Of a stretch of DNA of 64,000 nt, positions 51,256 through 59,721 are shown in pieces. Each line of letters begins with the position of its first letter. The first letter of the stretch is position 1. The notes under the pieces are model-generated. The model had not been told where the DNA came from. It was given only the letters and a program-made list of their open reading frames with translations, and ran no database searches. Source of the stretch: CAYSFW01 sp050329935 (GTDB lineage: Bacteria; Pseudomonadota; Gammaproteobacteria; UWMA-0217); assembly GCA_050329935.1 (NCBI GenBank), contig JBHJOI010000067.1:1-64000 (forward strand), in the 5' to 3' direction. A program made the translations under genes and the position numbers.

Positions 51256-51714
51256 TTACTTGCCGGGCGCGCCGGATCGCGGCTCGGACGCCTCCGACGG
51301 CGCGCTGGAGGTATGCGCCTCGCGGTGTATCTGTGCCAGGTTGCCCGCGGAATCGACATGGCAGGTGACCGCAAAGCGCACCTCGCCGCGGCCTTCCAGC
51401 ATGTCTCCGACCACCACTCGATCCACGTAGTAGCCACCGGGCGTCGCGTGGGTCTGGCCGTGATCGATCAGTCGCGCGAAACCGGGGCTTGTGCTCTGCC
51501 GTAACGCGGCGGTGCGGCAGATTTCCAGCGCGTGTACCGCTTGCGGCTCCAGATAGGCGAGGACGGTGTCGCGTACCTGTGGCACCTCTCGATACAGCAC
51601 CAAGGCGGCAACGCCGAGCAGCATGAGCAGTGGGATCAGTCGCGACAGCGCGCGGCGGGGGCGACGCGGCGCGCCAGGGGAGGCGGGGTCGCGTTGCGGA
51701 GCGTTGGGTGGCAT
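51256..51714 (-). CDS. Hypothetical membrane-anchored protein
   Basis: A 152-residue protein starting at ATG 51714. A Pro/Arg-rich cytoplasmic start is followed by one helix (LSRLIPLLMLLGVAALVLYR, about 23-42), and then a periplasmic region with ALEICRTAALRQSTSPGFAR, GYYVDRVVVGDMLEGRGEVR and FAVTCHVDSAGNLAQIHREA. The two Cys could form a disulfide. I do not recognise the family; the layout resembles pilin-like or secretion accessory proteins. It stands where the body of the lost ABC exporter would be. Confidence 0.62.
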   Translation of the reverse strand: MPPNAPQRDPASPGAPRRPRRALSRLIPLLMLLGVAALVLYREVPQVRDTVLAYLEPQAVHALEICRTAALRQSTSPGFARLIDHGQTHATPGGYYVDRVVVGDMLEGRGEVRFAVTCHVDSAGNLAQIHREAHTSSAPSEASEPRSGAPGK

Positions 51715-51828
51715 CGTGGATTCCTGCTTGACGTCGAATCCAGAGTGTATACCGCAAATCGGCCCCGCGCCGCGCTTGTCTGGTCGATGGTCGCGGTTTA
51801 CCCTCGCCGCGAGCACAGTGAGGCCCGC

Positions 51829-53373
51829 ATGGATACCTACGACGAAATCCCGTACCAGAGCACTCCGTTTCCCGAGACGCACCCGGCTAGCATGGCCGCG
51901 CTGGGGCGGTTGTTCGGCGTCGCCACCCCTGATCCGGCGCATTGCCGGGTGTTGGAGTTGGGATGCGCGGCCGGCGGCAATCTAGTCCCGATCGCGTGGC
52001 AATTGCCCGGCGCGGAATGTGTCGGTATCGAGCTTTCGGCCCGCCAGGTCGCGGAGGGGGAGGACTTGATTAAGGCGACCGGCCTCACCAACGTCAGCAT
52101 TCGGCAGGGTGATATCGCCTTGCTCGATGGTTCGCTCGGTCAGTTTGACTACATCATTACGCACGGCGTGTACTCCTGGGTGCCGGCGTCGGTGCGGGAG
52201 AACCTACTGGCACTCTGCCGAACGTTGCTGTCGCCGAACGGAATCGCCTACATCAGCTACAACACCTTGCCGGGTTGGCGGATGCGGGGCGTGTTGCGCG
52301 ACATGCTGCTTGAAAACACCCGTGACGCGGTCGGTCCACGCGCCAAACTTGAGGCTGCGCACGCCTTCCTCGGATTCCTGGACGAGGCCTTGCGCGATCT
52401 CGACGCGTTGACCGCGCGCTACCTCAAGCATGAAATTGAATACTTGCGCCGGGCGCATCCCAGTTACCTCTATCACGAGTATCTGGAGACCGTGAACGAG
52501 CCGTTCTGGTTCAATCAGTTCGTCGATGACGCCGACCGCCACGGTCTGCAATATCTGTGCGATACCGATCTGCATATGAGTTTTCCGTCGGTATTAGGGG
52601 AGCGGGTCGAGCGGTTGTTCGTAGGCATCGAGGATCTGTTCGAGCGCGAGCGTCGGCTCGATTACATTCGGCTCCGAAATTTTCGCCAGAGTTTGCTGGT
52701 CCACACCGAGGTGGAACGTTTTCGCGACCCGTCGATGCAAGTGTTCGAGACGTTTGCGTTCGCGGCCGACCTCGTCCCGCCCAAGGCGCCGGATTTCAAG
52801 CGCGCCAAGAGCCAATCGTTCGCCAAGGCCGACGGCGCGGCGGTGCCGGTTCATCACCCGCTGACCAAGGCCGCGCTGATCCATCTCGGCGAACGTTTTC
52901 CGGACTCACTCGCTTTTGCTGAATTGCTGGCCCTCGCGCAGCACACGGTGAAGCAGGGTGGCGGCGTGCCCTTCGCGGCGCAGATCGAACACCTCGGCAG
53001 CGAGCTGTTCTCATTGTTCGCGCATCACTTTGTGATGGCCGAACCCAGCGCGCGATCGCTCGCGCCGGGCCCGGTCGAACACCCGCTCGCGACCCCGCTG
53101 GCACGCCACCAGGCGGTCAGTGGTCAGCTCGCGACCATTCGCCACAAGACGCTGGCGCTGGATGCCTTCGGTTGCCACTTGTTGGCGTTGTGCGACGGCA
53201 CGCGCAACGCGGAGCAGTTGGCCGCGACGATCATGAAGGCACTCGACAGCGGCACGCTCGCGCCACCGGGTCCGCTGGAGCGACAGCCGGAAAAGCGCCT
53301 GCGCCAGGTCGCGCTGAATGTACGTCTCCTGCTCGGGCTCTTTGCCCGCCAGGGCGTGGTCACGGCCGCTTGA
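51829..53373 (+). CDS. SAM methyltransferase with methyltransferase regulatory domain
   Basis: A 514-residue protein starting MDTYDEIPYQSTPFPETHPA at 51829. The SAM-binding fold carries RVLELGCAAGGNLVPIAWQL, CVGIELSARQVAEGEDLI and IRQGDIALLD. After it comes a regulatory domain of the PKMT/PF10119 type (SYLYHEYLETVNEPFWFNQF, GLQYLCDTDLHMSFPSVLG), and a C-terminal winged-helix-like part (LDAFGCHLLALCDGTRNAEQ). The substrate is unknown; similar proteins methylate protein lysines in Rickettsiales. It is transcribed away from the hypothetical protein gene at 51256-51714. Confidence 0.88.
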   Translation: MDTYDEIPYQSTPFPETHPASMAALGRLFGVATPDPAHCRVLELGCAAGGNLVPIAWQLPGAECVGIELSARQVAEGEDLIKATGLTNVSIRQGDIALLDGSLGQFDYIITHGVYSWVPASVRENLLALCRTLLSPNGIAYISYNTLPGWRMRGVLRDMLLENTRDAVGPRAKLEAAHAFLGFLDEALRDLDALTARYLKHEIEYLRRAHPSYLYHEYLETVNEPFWFNQFVDDADRHGLQYLCDTDLHMSFPSVLGERVERLFVGIEDLFERERRLDYIRLRNFRQSLLVHTEVERFRDPSMQVFETFAFAADLVPPKAPDFKRAKSQSFAKADGAAVPVHHPLTKAALIHLGERFPDSLAFAELLALAQHTVKQGGGVPFAAQIEHLGSELFSLFAHHFVMAEPSARSLAPGPVEHPLATPLARHQAVSGQLATIRHKTLALDAFGCHLLALCDGTRNAEQLAATIMKALDSGTLAPPGPLERQPEKRLRQVALNVRLLLGLFARQGVVTAA

Positions 53374-53875
53374 GTTCCGCCGCGAAGTCGCGCCACACCG
53401 CCAGTTTTTGATTGAAGCTCAAACTGGCCATGGCCGGGCTCGTTGACGGCAAACGCTGCCACGGGAGCGCGCGGAGCGGCTCCGGGAGCCCTGACATCAC
53501 CCGTTTGCGGTACTCCTGCTCGGCGCGCGCGCCATTGAAATACACGCGGCGGATATGCGGATGCCGCGCGAGAAACGTCGCGAAGTTGTTGACGACGATC
53601 GACGCATCGACGATTCGCGCATCCAGACTGCCGGGCCGCTCGCAGGTGCGGAGCACATCCCACAGCGCGATACCGGCGCCGACAAGCGCGGCGACGCGTT
53701 CGGCGTAAGGTGCATCTTCGTCAAAACCGAGTAGCTGACTCATGATCGGCCAGAACGCATTGCGGGGATGGGCGTAATAGGCGTTCTGGCGCAACGACTC
53801 GACGCCCGGCATCGAGCCCAACAGCAAAACCGTCGCCGCGGGGCTCGCGATTGGCGGAAAACTCTCAGCGATCAT
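53360..53875 (-). CDS. G/T(U)-mismatch DNA glycosylase family protein
   Basis: A 171-residue protein starting at ATG 53875; the frame extends upstream but lacks typical codon use there. The uracil-DNA glycosylase fold motifs are LLLGSMPGVESLRQNAYYAH (motif A), HPRNAFWPIMSQLLG, and LPSTSPAMASLSFNQKLAVW (motif B with the conserved Ser/Pro). The family belongs to the TDG/MUG branch, which removes damaged or mismatched bases. It overlaps the convergent methyltransferase end by 14 bases. Confidence 0.9.
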   Translation of the reverse strand: MIAESFPPIASPAATVLLLGSMPGVESLRQNAYYAHPRNAFWPIMSQLLGFDEDAPYAERVAALVGAGIALWDVLRTCERPGSLDARIVDASIVVNNFATFLARHPHIRRVYFNGARAEQEYRKRVMSGLPEPLRALPWQRLPSTSPAMASLSFNQKLAVWRDFAAELKRP

Positions 53876-54278
53876 GCAACTCCCAGGCTGGTAGCGGCGT
53901 AACGGGCGAATTGCCCGCCGATGGCTTAAGCGCAGCCACTGGACTCGAATAAACCTCCGCGGATCGGATTGGCGGCCGCGGAGCGATGCGCGATGCGGCC
54001 CGTCACACCGTTCGCTCGAAAAGACGGCGGACGGCAATCCGTCGCATTGGCACAGAACATAATGTTGGCTTTGCGATGGACCGGTCAACGCTGGATTTCG
54101 GGGCGATCGGTCGCGATCGTTTGAAGCTTCGCCCGCGGGTTCTGGCTCGCTACTCGATCACCCAAGGTGCGAGCTGTCTCGGCGACGTCCGGCATCCGGT
54201 GAATTGGACGGATGCAAAAGCCCTCCGCTATAGTCCGTCGCCTGTCCGACAATCGCTTCCAGCCTAGAAGGGGGCAGC
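53876..54278. other. Divergent promoter region before gshA
   Basis: These 403 bases between the glycosylase and gshA starts hold no gene that I recognise. A possible gshA promoter is TTGGAC near 54203 with TATAGT near 54229 at a 19-base spacing. An AAGGGGGC ribosome site follows before the ATG. Confidence 0.45.
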
Positions 54279-55856
54279 ATGAACCCCAAGTCACTTGCCC
54301 ACGACCTCCTCGCATTGCGCGAACACGATCCGACCTGGCTTCTGGCCGGCTCGCTCAAGGGGCTGGAAAAGGAAAGTCTGCGGGTGTCGAAAGAGGGCAC
54401 CATCGCGCAAACGTCGCATCCGCACGCACTCGGTTCCGCGCTCACGCATCCCTTGGTCACCACGGATTACTCCGAGGCGCAACTCGAGTTGATCACCGAA
54501 CCGCATACCACGCCGATGGCGCTGATGGTTCAACTCGATGAGCTGCACCGCTGGGTGTACCAGAATCTCGAGCACCACGAAATCCTGTGGGCCACTAGCA
54601 TGCCGTGTCTGCTCAAAGGCGAGGCCAGTGTGCGAATCGGCGAATACGGCACCTCGAACGCCGGCATAATGAAGACGGTTTACCGTCGCGGCCTGGGTTA
54701 CCGCTATGGCCGGATCATGCAGGCCATTTCCGGCGTGCACTACAACTACTCGCTGCCGCAGGCGTATTGGACCTGGCGTCAGGCGCGGTCGGGTGAACTA
54801 TCCGATCCGGTCGCGTACCGGTCAGAGGGTTATTTCGGTACCTTGCGCAACCTGCAACGCATCGGCTGGTTGGTACCCTACCTGTTCGGGGCGTCGCCGG
54901 CGATCTGCGAGTCGTTTCTTGATGGCAAACCGACCACGCTGGAGTATTTCGGGTACGGTACCTATTACGAATCGTTCGCGACTTCGCTCAGGCTCGGGGA
55001 TATCGGATACCAGAACACGAAGGAAGGGCGAGTCGGCGTCCGGGTGAGTTACGACACCCTTGAGGACTACACTGCGAGCCTGGAGCGGGCAATCTCGCAG
55101 CCGAGCGCGGCTTACGAACAGATCGGCGTTTGCGTCGATGGCGAGTGGCGTCAGCTCAACGCTAATCTGCTCCAGATCGAGAACGAGTACTACAGCTCGG
55201 TGCGGGCCAAGGTGCCGTTGCAACGGTTGGAAAAGCCAGTGCGCGCGTTACGCACCCGCGGCGTGCAATACATCGAACTGCGCTCGGTGGATGTCAACGC
55301 CTTCGAACCGCTCGGAATCAGTATCGAGCAGCTCTACTTCCTCGAAACGCTGGCGCTTTACGCGACCTTGGTGGAGAGTCCAGCCATCGGCGATCTCGAG
55401 CTCAGGATGATCAACAACAATTTTTTTCTGGTCGCGCACAGCGGCCGCGACCCCGATCTGGCGTTGTCGCGGCCCCACGGCAAGAACCGGCTGCGTGACT
55501 GGGCCGAGGAGTTGCTGAGCGACATGGCCGAGGTCGCCGCGGTGCTAGACATGGCCTATCGCACCGATCTCTACAGCACCGTTGTCGCCCGGCAATTGCC
55601 AAAGGTGCACGACGCGGGATTGTTGCCGTCGACGCGCATGTTGGAGATCATGCGCTCGCGCGAGGAAAGCTTTTTCGAGTTTGCGTTGGGTCAGTCGCGA
55701 TTGCACGCACGCTACTTTCTCGCGCGCCCATTGGGCGCTGGCAAGCAAGCGCATTTCGCGCAGGAGGCGGCGCGCTCGCGGCAACTCCAGGCCGATCTCG
55801 AAGCCATGCCGCAGGCGCCATTCGGCGAATTTCTCGCCAGTTATTTTGCGCAATGA
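54279..55856 (+). CDS. gshA: Glutamate-cysteine ligase
   Basis: The first enzyme of glutathione synthesis. The 525-residue protein is of the gammaproteobacterial type: LKGLEKESLRVSKEGTIAQT at the start, DYSEAQLELITEPHTTPMAL (substrate site), SGVHYNYSLPQAYWTWRQA, YFGTLRNLQRIGWLVPYLFG and GVQYIELRSVDVNAFEPLGI. Length is normal. It is followed by a MazG-like gene after 10 bases, so both may be in one transcript. Confidence 0.97.
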   Translation: MNPKSLAHDLLALREHDPTWLLAGSLKGLEKESLRVSKEGTIAQTSHPHALGSALTHPLVTTDYSEAQLELITEPHTTPMALMVQLDELHRWVYQNLEHHEILWATSMPCLLKGEASVRIGEYGTSNAGIMKTVYRRGLGYRYGRIMQAISGVHYNYSLPQAYWTWRQARSGELSDPVAYRSEGYFGTLRNLQRIGWLVPYLFGASPAICESFLDGKPTTLEYFGYGTYYESFATSLRLGDIGYQNTKEGRVGVRVSYDTLEDYTASLERAISQPSAAYEQIGVCVDGEWRQLNANLLQIENEYYSSVRAKVPLQRLEKPVRALRTRGVQYIELRSVDVNAFEPLGISIEQLYFLETLALYATLVESPAIGDLELRMINNNFFLVAHSGRDPDLALSRPHGKNRLRDWAEELLSDMAEVAAVLDMAYRTDLYSTVVARQLPKVHDAGLLPSTRMLEIMRSREESFFEFALGQSRLHARYFLARPLGAGKQAHFAQEAARSRQLQADLEAMPQAPFGEFLASYFAQ

Positions 55857-55866
55857 GGCCCGCTCT

Positions 55867-56229
55867 ATGACCGAATCGGTATTGGACACCCTGAAGCTGC
55901 GTTTACGCGCGTTTGCCGCCGAGCGCGATTGGGACCAGTTTCACTCACCCAAGAACTTCGCGATGGCGTTGATCGCCGAGGCGGCCGAGGTGGTGGAGCA
56001 TTTCCAGTGGCTGACCCAGGAGCAGAGCCGCAACCTACCGGAATCCACCCGCCAGGAAGTGGCGCACGAGTTGGCGGACGTGTTCATCTATCTGATCCGG
56101 TTGGCGGATAAACTCGATATCGACCTGCTTGCGGCGGTGGAGGAAAAGATCGAGTTGAACGCGCGAAAGTATCCGGTCGACAAGGCGCGCGGTCGCGCCG
56201 ACAAGTACACCAAGCTGCACGACGACTGA
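55867..56229 (+). CDS. MazG-like nucleotide pyrophosphohydrolase
   Basis: A 120-residue protein starting at ATG 55867; the longer upstream frame overlaps gshA and is discarded. It has the all-helical MazG/RS21-C6 metal motif: LIAEAAEVVEHFQWLTQEQS (ExxE) and ELADVFIYLIRLADKLDIDL (ExxD). The C-terminus is KYPVDKARGRADKYTKL, the standard end of this subfamily. It hydrolyses noncanonical or excess nucleoside triphosphates. Confidence 0.92.
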   Translation: MTESVLDTLKLRLRAFAAERDWDQFHSPKNFAMALIAEAAEVVEHFQWLTQEQSRNLPESTRQEVAHELADVFIYLIRLADKLDIDLLAAVEEKIELNARKYPVDKARGRADKYTKLHDD

Positions 56230-56242
56230 CCGCCGCCGCGGG

Positions 56243-56986
56243 TCACCAGTACTTTTCGGTGGTGATCTGACCCGGTTTGCGGCGCTGACTCTTCTCGAGC
56301 CCGCGGGCGAGCAGCGAGGCGGTGGTGTCCTGGATCATGCCGAGGTTGCCACACATCATGACCTGCGAATCCTCAGGCTTGATCTCGAGTTCGACGGCCT
56401 GTTCCAGCAGGCCCGAGTCGATCAGCGCGGGAATACGTCCATACAATGCCCAAGGTGGCGATTCGCGCGTGAGCGCGGCGACGTAGTGGAAACGCCCAGG
56501 GTACGCTTGCGCCAGCGCTTGCGCCTGCTCGCGATAGCCGAGATCGCTCGCCTCGCGCGCGCCGTGAACGAGCACCAAGCGCTCGAAGCGCGTCCACGGT
56601 TGCTCGGTTTTCAGGATCGACAGGAAAGGGCCGAGCCCGGTGCCGGTCGCGAGCATCCAGAGATGGCGCCCTCCAGTGACTTCATCCAGCGTGAACAAGC
56701 CCGTCGCCGGACTCGCGATATCCACCCGATCCCCGGGCGCCAGCGCGGCGATCCGATTTGATAGCGGTCCTTCCGGTACGCGGTTGAAGTAGAACTCCGC
56801 GATGGGCTCGTGCGGCGCGTTGACCAATGAATATGGCCGCGCGATCCGTTCGCTGCCGATCGTCAGCGCGAGCCGGGTGAACTGGCCCGCGCGAAACGGG
56901 GGCAGCTCGACTTCGACCCGCAACGAGTGCAGCCCGTCGTTCCAGCGCCGGTTTTCAATGACTTTGCCTTCGATCCAGTCAACCAT
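56243..56986 (-). CDS. fpr: Ferredoxin-NADP reductase
   Basis: A 247-residue flavoenzyme of the bacterial Fpr class. The FAD-binding RxYS motif is RPYSLVNAPHEP, with GPLSNRIAALAPGD after it. The NADP-binding part has LATGTGLGPFLSIL and LVHGAREASDLGYREQ, and the C-terminus has MMCGNLGMIQDTTASL, ending in KYW. It supplies reduced ferredoxin or flavodoxin for biosynthesis and oxidative stress repair. It is convergent with the MazG-like gene. Confidence 0.95.
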   Translation of the reverse strand: MVDWIEGKVIENRRWNDGLHSLRVEVELPPFRAGQFTRLALTIGSERIARPYSLVNAPHEPIAEFYFNRVPEGPLSNRIAALAPGDRVDIASPATGLFTLDEVTGGRHLWMLATGTGLGPFLSILKTEQPWTRFERLVLVHGAREASDLGYREQAQALAQAYPGRFHYVAALTRESPPWALYGRIPALIDSGLLEQAVELEIKPEDSQVMMCGNLGMIQDTTASLLARGLEKSQRRKPGQITTEKYW

Positions 56987-57333
56987 GATTCGACCAAGAT
57001 AGGGTCATGCCGTGAAGTTTCAAGAAAACCCTAACCCGCGGTCGCTAAACCGCGACCGTGCCAACACCGAATGAAGGGGCGCTGCCGCGGAGGATGAAAG
57101 TTGCTCCGAGCCAGGCACGCAGGCGACGCCGTGTACCCATCCGCGGTTGCTCGACGAAGGCGTCCCTGCGGCCGACGCGCCCGGCGCGGCACTGCCTGTG
57201 AATCGGGCATTTCACGCGAGTCTCGAACGCCGTGGTCGTTTTTGGAACGCGATCCGCAGATTCCGTCTTCGCGCCTTGAATATGAGGCGTCACGCGCTAT
57301 CTTTGCTGCTCGCGTCATCGACTCATAGGTATT
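56987..57333. other. Intergenic region
   Basis: These 347 bases lie between the divergent starts of fpr and the small secreted protein. No gene, hairpin with T-run or clear promoter pair was recognised. Confidence 0.45.
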
Positions 57334-57561
57334 ATGTACCCACGGATCGTCTTCACATGCGCGCTGCTCCTTGCGGCAGCGTCCGCTTTCGCCACCGAAA
57401 CCAAGCCAAGCGACCCGCGCGTGGCACAGGATTGTCGCGTCGAAGGCGAATCCAACGGATTGTCCGGGCCGGACCTGGAACAGTTCATCCGCGATTGCAT
57501 CAAAGAGTTCGAGAACGCCCGGCTGTCGGGTACGACTCAGCTGCCAGGCGCACCCAAATAA
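57334..57561 (+). CDS. Small secreted protein with a PsiF-like pattern
   Basis: A 75-residue precursor: the signal peptide is MYPRIVFTCALLLAAASAFA, and the mature part has about 55 residues with two Cys (AQDCRVEGESNGLSGPDLEQ, FIRDCIKE) followed by a short polar tail. The Cys pair separated by helix-like sequence resembles PsiF-repeat peptides (CN..A..L.G..R..FM..CL), but the match is weak. It is a real gene by its codon use and signal peptide. Function unknown. Confidence 0.68.
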   Translation: MYPRIVFTCALLLAAASAFATETKPSDPRVAQDCRVEGESNGLSGPDLEQFIRDCIKEFENARLSGTTQLPGAPK

Positions 57562-57566
57562 GCGAT

Positions 57567-57752
57567 CTAGCGCGATTCGATCCGTTCCTTGCCACAGCGT
57601 TCGCAGCGGACGACGGTCACGAGTTTGCCACGTTTGACGTCGAAGACCTGCTCCTTGTCGATCGCCCACTTGTGAAACCCGTTTCGACACAGAATCGAGC
57701 CACCGCCGGGCGGCTTTGGCTTGGGTCGGCGAAACGCGATGACATCACCCAT
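57567..57752 (-). CDS. Small zinc-ribbon-like protein
   Basis: A 61-residue protein that begins MGDVIAFRRPKPKPPGGGSI. It has one Cys near residue 22 (LCRNGFHKW) and a CxxC pair near the end (VVRCERCGKERIESR), with a His in the first loop, so a single metal site is possible. There is no signal peptide. It stands between the small secreted protein (convergent, 5 bases away) and the BolA gene (15 bases upstream of its start). Confidence 0.65.
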   Translation of the reverse strand: MGDVIAFRRPKPKPPGGGSILCRNGFHKWAIDKEQVFDVKRGKLVTVVRCERCGKERIESR

Positions 57753-57767
57753 GCCGGCAGCCGGGCG

Positions 57768-58079
57768 TCAGGCCTTGGAACCGCCGTGGCACAACGGCGA
57801 GTCCGGTGTCTTGCCGGCGCGCTCGAACCAGATTTCCGGGGTATAGGTATGCAGCGCCAACGCGTGTATCTGCGTGAGTTCGCCACTCAGCGCCTGATTG
57901 ACCAATCGATGCTGCTTGATCAACGGCAAGCCTTGAAACTGGTCGGCGACGACCGTGACCTTGAAGTGTGACTCCGATCCCGGCGGCACGCTGTGCATGT
58001 GACTTTCATTCAACACCTCGACGAACACTGGCGCGAACGTCGCGGTCAGTTTTTGCTCGATGATCTGTTGCATCGACAT
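57768..58079 (-). CDS. bolA: BolA family protein
   Basis: A 103-residue protein starting MSMQQIIEQKLTATFAPVFV; the ATG at 58079 removes a non-coding upstream extension. It has the BolA class II KH-like fold with the central motif VLNESHMHSVPPGSESHFKV (the conserved His and HFKV block) and HRLVNQALSGELTQIHALAL. BolA acts with monothiol glutaredoxin in iron-sulfur traffic and affects cell shape. The conserved Cys/His ligand region is intact. Confidence 0.93.
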   Translation of the reverse strand: MSMQQIIEQKLTATFAPVFVEVLNESHMHSVPPGSESHFKVTVVADQFQGLPLIKQHRLVNQALSGELTQIHALALHTYTPEIWFERAGKTPDSPLCHGGSKA

Positions 58080-58349
58080 AAGCGGCTCCACATTGAATTC
58101 GATCGATGACGCGAGCATAGAGCAATTCGCGGAGCCCACCAACAATCCTTGATTCCTCGGATGACCACTCAATTTGCTATATGAAGTCTCGGGAGCGCCG
58201 AGGTTTGCGGCTTTGATGAGGTGGGTTTGCTGCGCACCGCGATTACGGGCCTGCCGGGCCGTTTGGCGGCGCCGTGCCATCCAACCCGGCAGACCCACAC
58301 TCGGGCACGTCCAACCACGGACTCAAGGTTTACCGCGTGCACGGCATCG

Positions 58350-59717
58350 CTATTCGGTCCAATCGAGCGATTGAAGTTGCCGCAAGTGCTGTACCGCGAG
58401 CACTTCGAGTCCCTCGATCGGTTTGCGCGGCGCATTGGCTTGCGGGATCAGTGCACACTTGAAACCGTGCTTGACCGCCTCCCGCAGGCGTTCCTCGCCA
58501 TGTCCAATCGGGCGGACTTCGCCTGCCAAACCCACCTCGCCGAAACAGATCAAGTCGCGCCGCGCCGGACGATCGCGAAAGCTCGACAACGCCGCGAGGA
58601 TCGCCGGCAGATCGGCCGCGGTCTCGCCGACACGAACCCCACCGACGACGTTCAGAAATACGTCCTGATCGTGCATCGCGATGCCGACATGGCGCTGCAA
58701 CACGGCGAGCAACATCGCCAGGCGGTTTTGCTCCAGACCGACGGTGAGGCGGCGTGGTTGCGCGAGGTGACTCTCGGCGACCAAGGCCTGCACTTCGACC
58801 AACAATGGTCGGGTGCCCTCGCGAGTGACCAGCACCACGCTACCGGCGACGGCCTCGGGATGGCGCGATAGAAAAATCGCCGACGGATTGCTGACCGACT
58901 TCAAACCCTGCTCGGTCATCGCGAAAAAACCGAGTTCATTGACCGCGCCGAAGCGATTCTTGACCGCGCGCAGGGCTCGATAACGTCCGCCGCTCGGATC
59001 GCCCTCGAAGTACAAGACCGTGTCGACCATGTGCTCCAGCACCCGTGGTCCGGCGAGCGCGCCTTCCTTGGTGACGTGGCCGACCAGAAACATCGCGATG
59101 TCGTGGCGCTTGGCGAAACGCACCAATTGGGCCGCCGTTTCGCGCACCTGCGCGACCGATCCCGGTGCCGACTGCAATTGCTCCGTGTACAAGGTCTGGA
59201 TCGAGTCGATCACCACGAGCTCGGGTTTCATGTCGAGCGCGATTTCCTGGGTGCGCTCGACACAGGTTTCGGTCAGCAGCGTGAGGTGGGAGGCCTCGAG
59301 CCCGAGGCGATGCGCACGCAGACTGATTTGTTGCGCGGACTCCTCACCACTGACGTAGAGCACGCGCCGGGACTTTTGCAGCGCGAGCGCTTGCAGCAGC
59401 AGGGTGGATTTGCCGATCCCCGGATCGCCGCCGATCAGTACCACCGAACCGGGTACGATCCCGCCGCCAAGCACCCGGTCGAGTTCCCCAAGCCCCGAGG
59501 ATTGGCGCTGCATGGTTTCCGGCCGCACGGCACCCAGTGGCTGGAGCACGGCGTCGTTGACGAAACCCGCCGCGCGTTTCGCGGGCGCGCGCGCCGGGGT
59601 TGCCGCTTCTTCGTCCAGGGTGTTCCACGCAAGACATTCCGGGCATTGGCCGGACCATTTTGGCTGCACGCCGCCGCACTCACGGCAGCGGTACTGGGTT
59701 CGGGCTTTTGCCGCCAA
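58350..59717 (-). CDS. radA: RadA, DNA repair ATPase
   Basis: RadA helps branch migration in recombination. The 455-residue protein starts at TTG 59717, four bases after the upstream stop. The N-terminal zinc finger is CRECGGVQPKWSGQCPEC, the Walker A motif is GGDPGIGKSTLLLQ, the RadA-specific KNRFG motif is AVKNRFGAVNELGFF, and the C-terminal Lon-like domain is complete (VFLNVVGGVRVGETAADLPA). The gene stands after the CorC/HlyC gene on the same strand. Confidence 0.96.
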   Translation of the reverse strand: MAAKARTQYRCRECGGVQPKWSGQCPECLAWNTLDEEAATPARAPAKRAAGFVNDAVLQPLGAVRPETMQRQSSGLGELDRVLGGGIVPGSVVLIGGDPGIGKSTLLLQALALQKSRRVLYVSGEESAQQISLRAHRLGLEASHLTLLTETCVERTQEIALDMKPELVVIDSIQTLYTEQLQSAPGSVAQVRETAAQLVRFAKRHDIAMFLVGHVTKEGALAGPRVLEHMVDTVLYFEGDPSGGRYRALRAVKNRFGAVNELGFFAMTEQGLKSVSNPSAIFLSRHPEAVAGSVVLVTREGTRPLLVEVQALVAESHLAQPRRLTVGLEQNRLAMLLAVLQRHVGIAMHDQDVFLNVVGGVRVGETAADLPAILAALSSFRDRPARRDLICFGEVGLAGEVRPIGHGEERLREAVKHGFKCALIPQANAPRKPIEGLEVLAVQHLRQLQSLDWTE

Positions 59718-59721
59718 GGGC

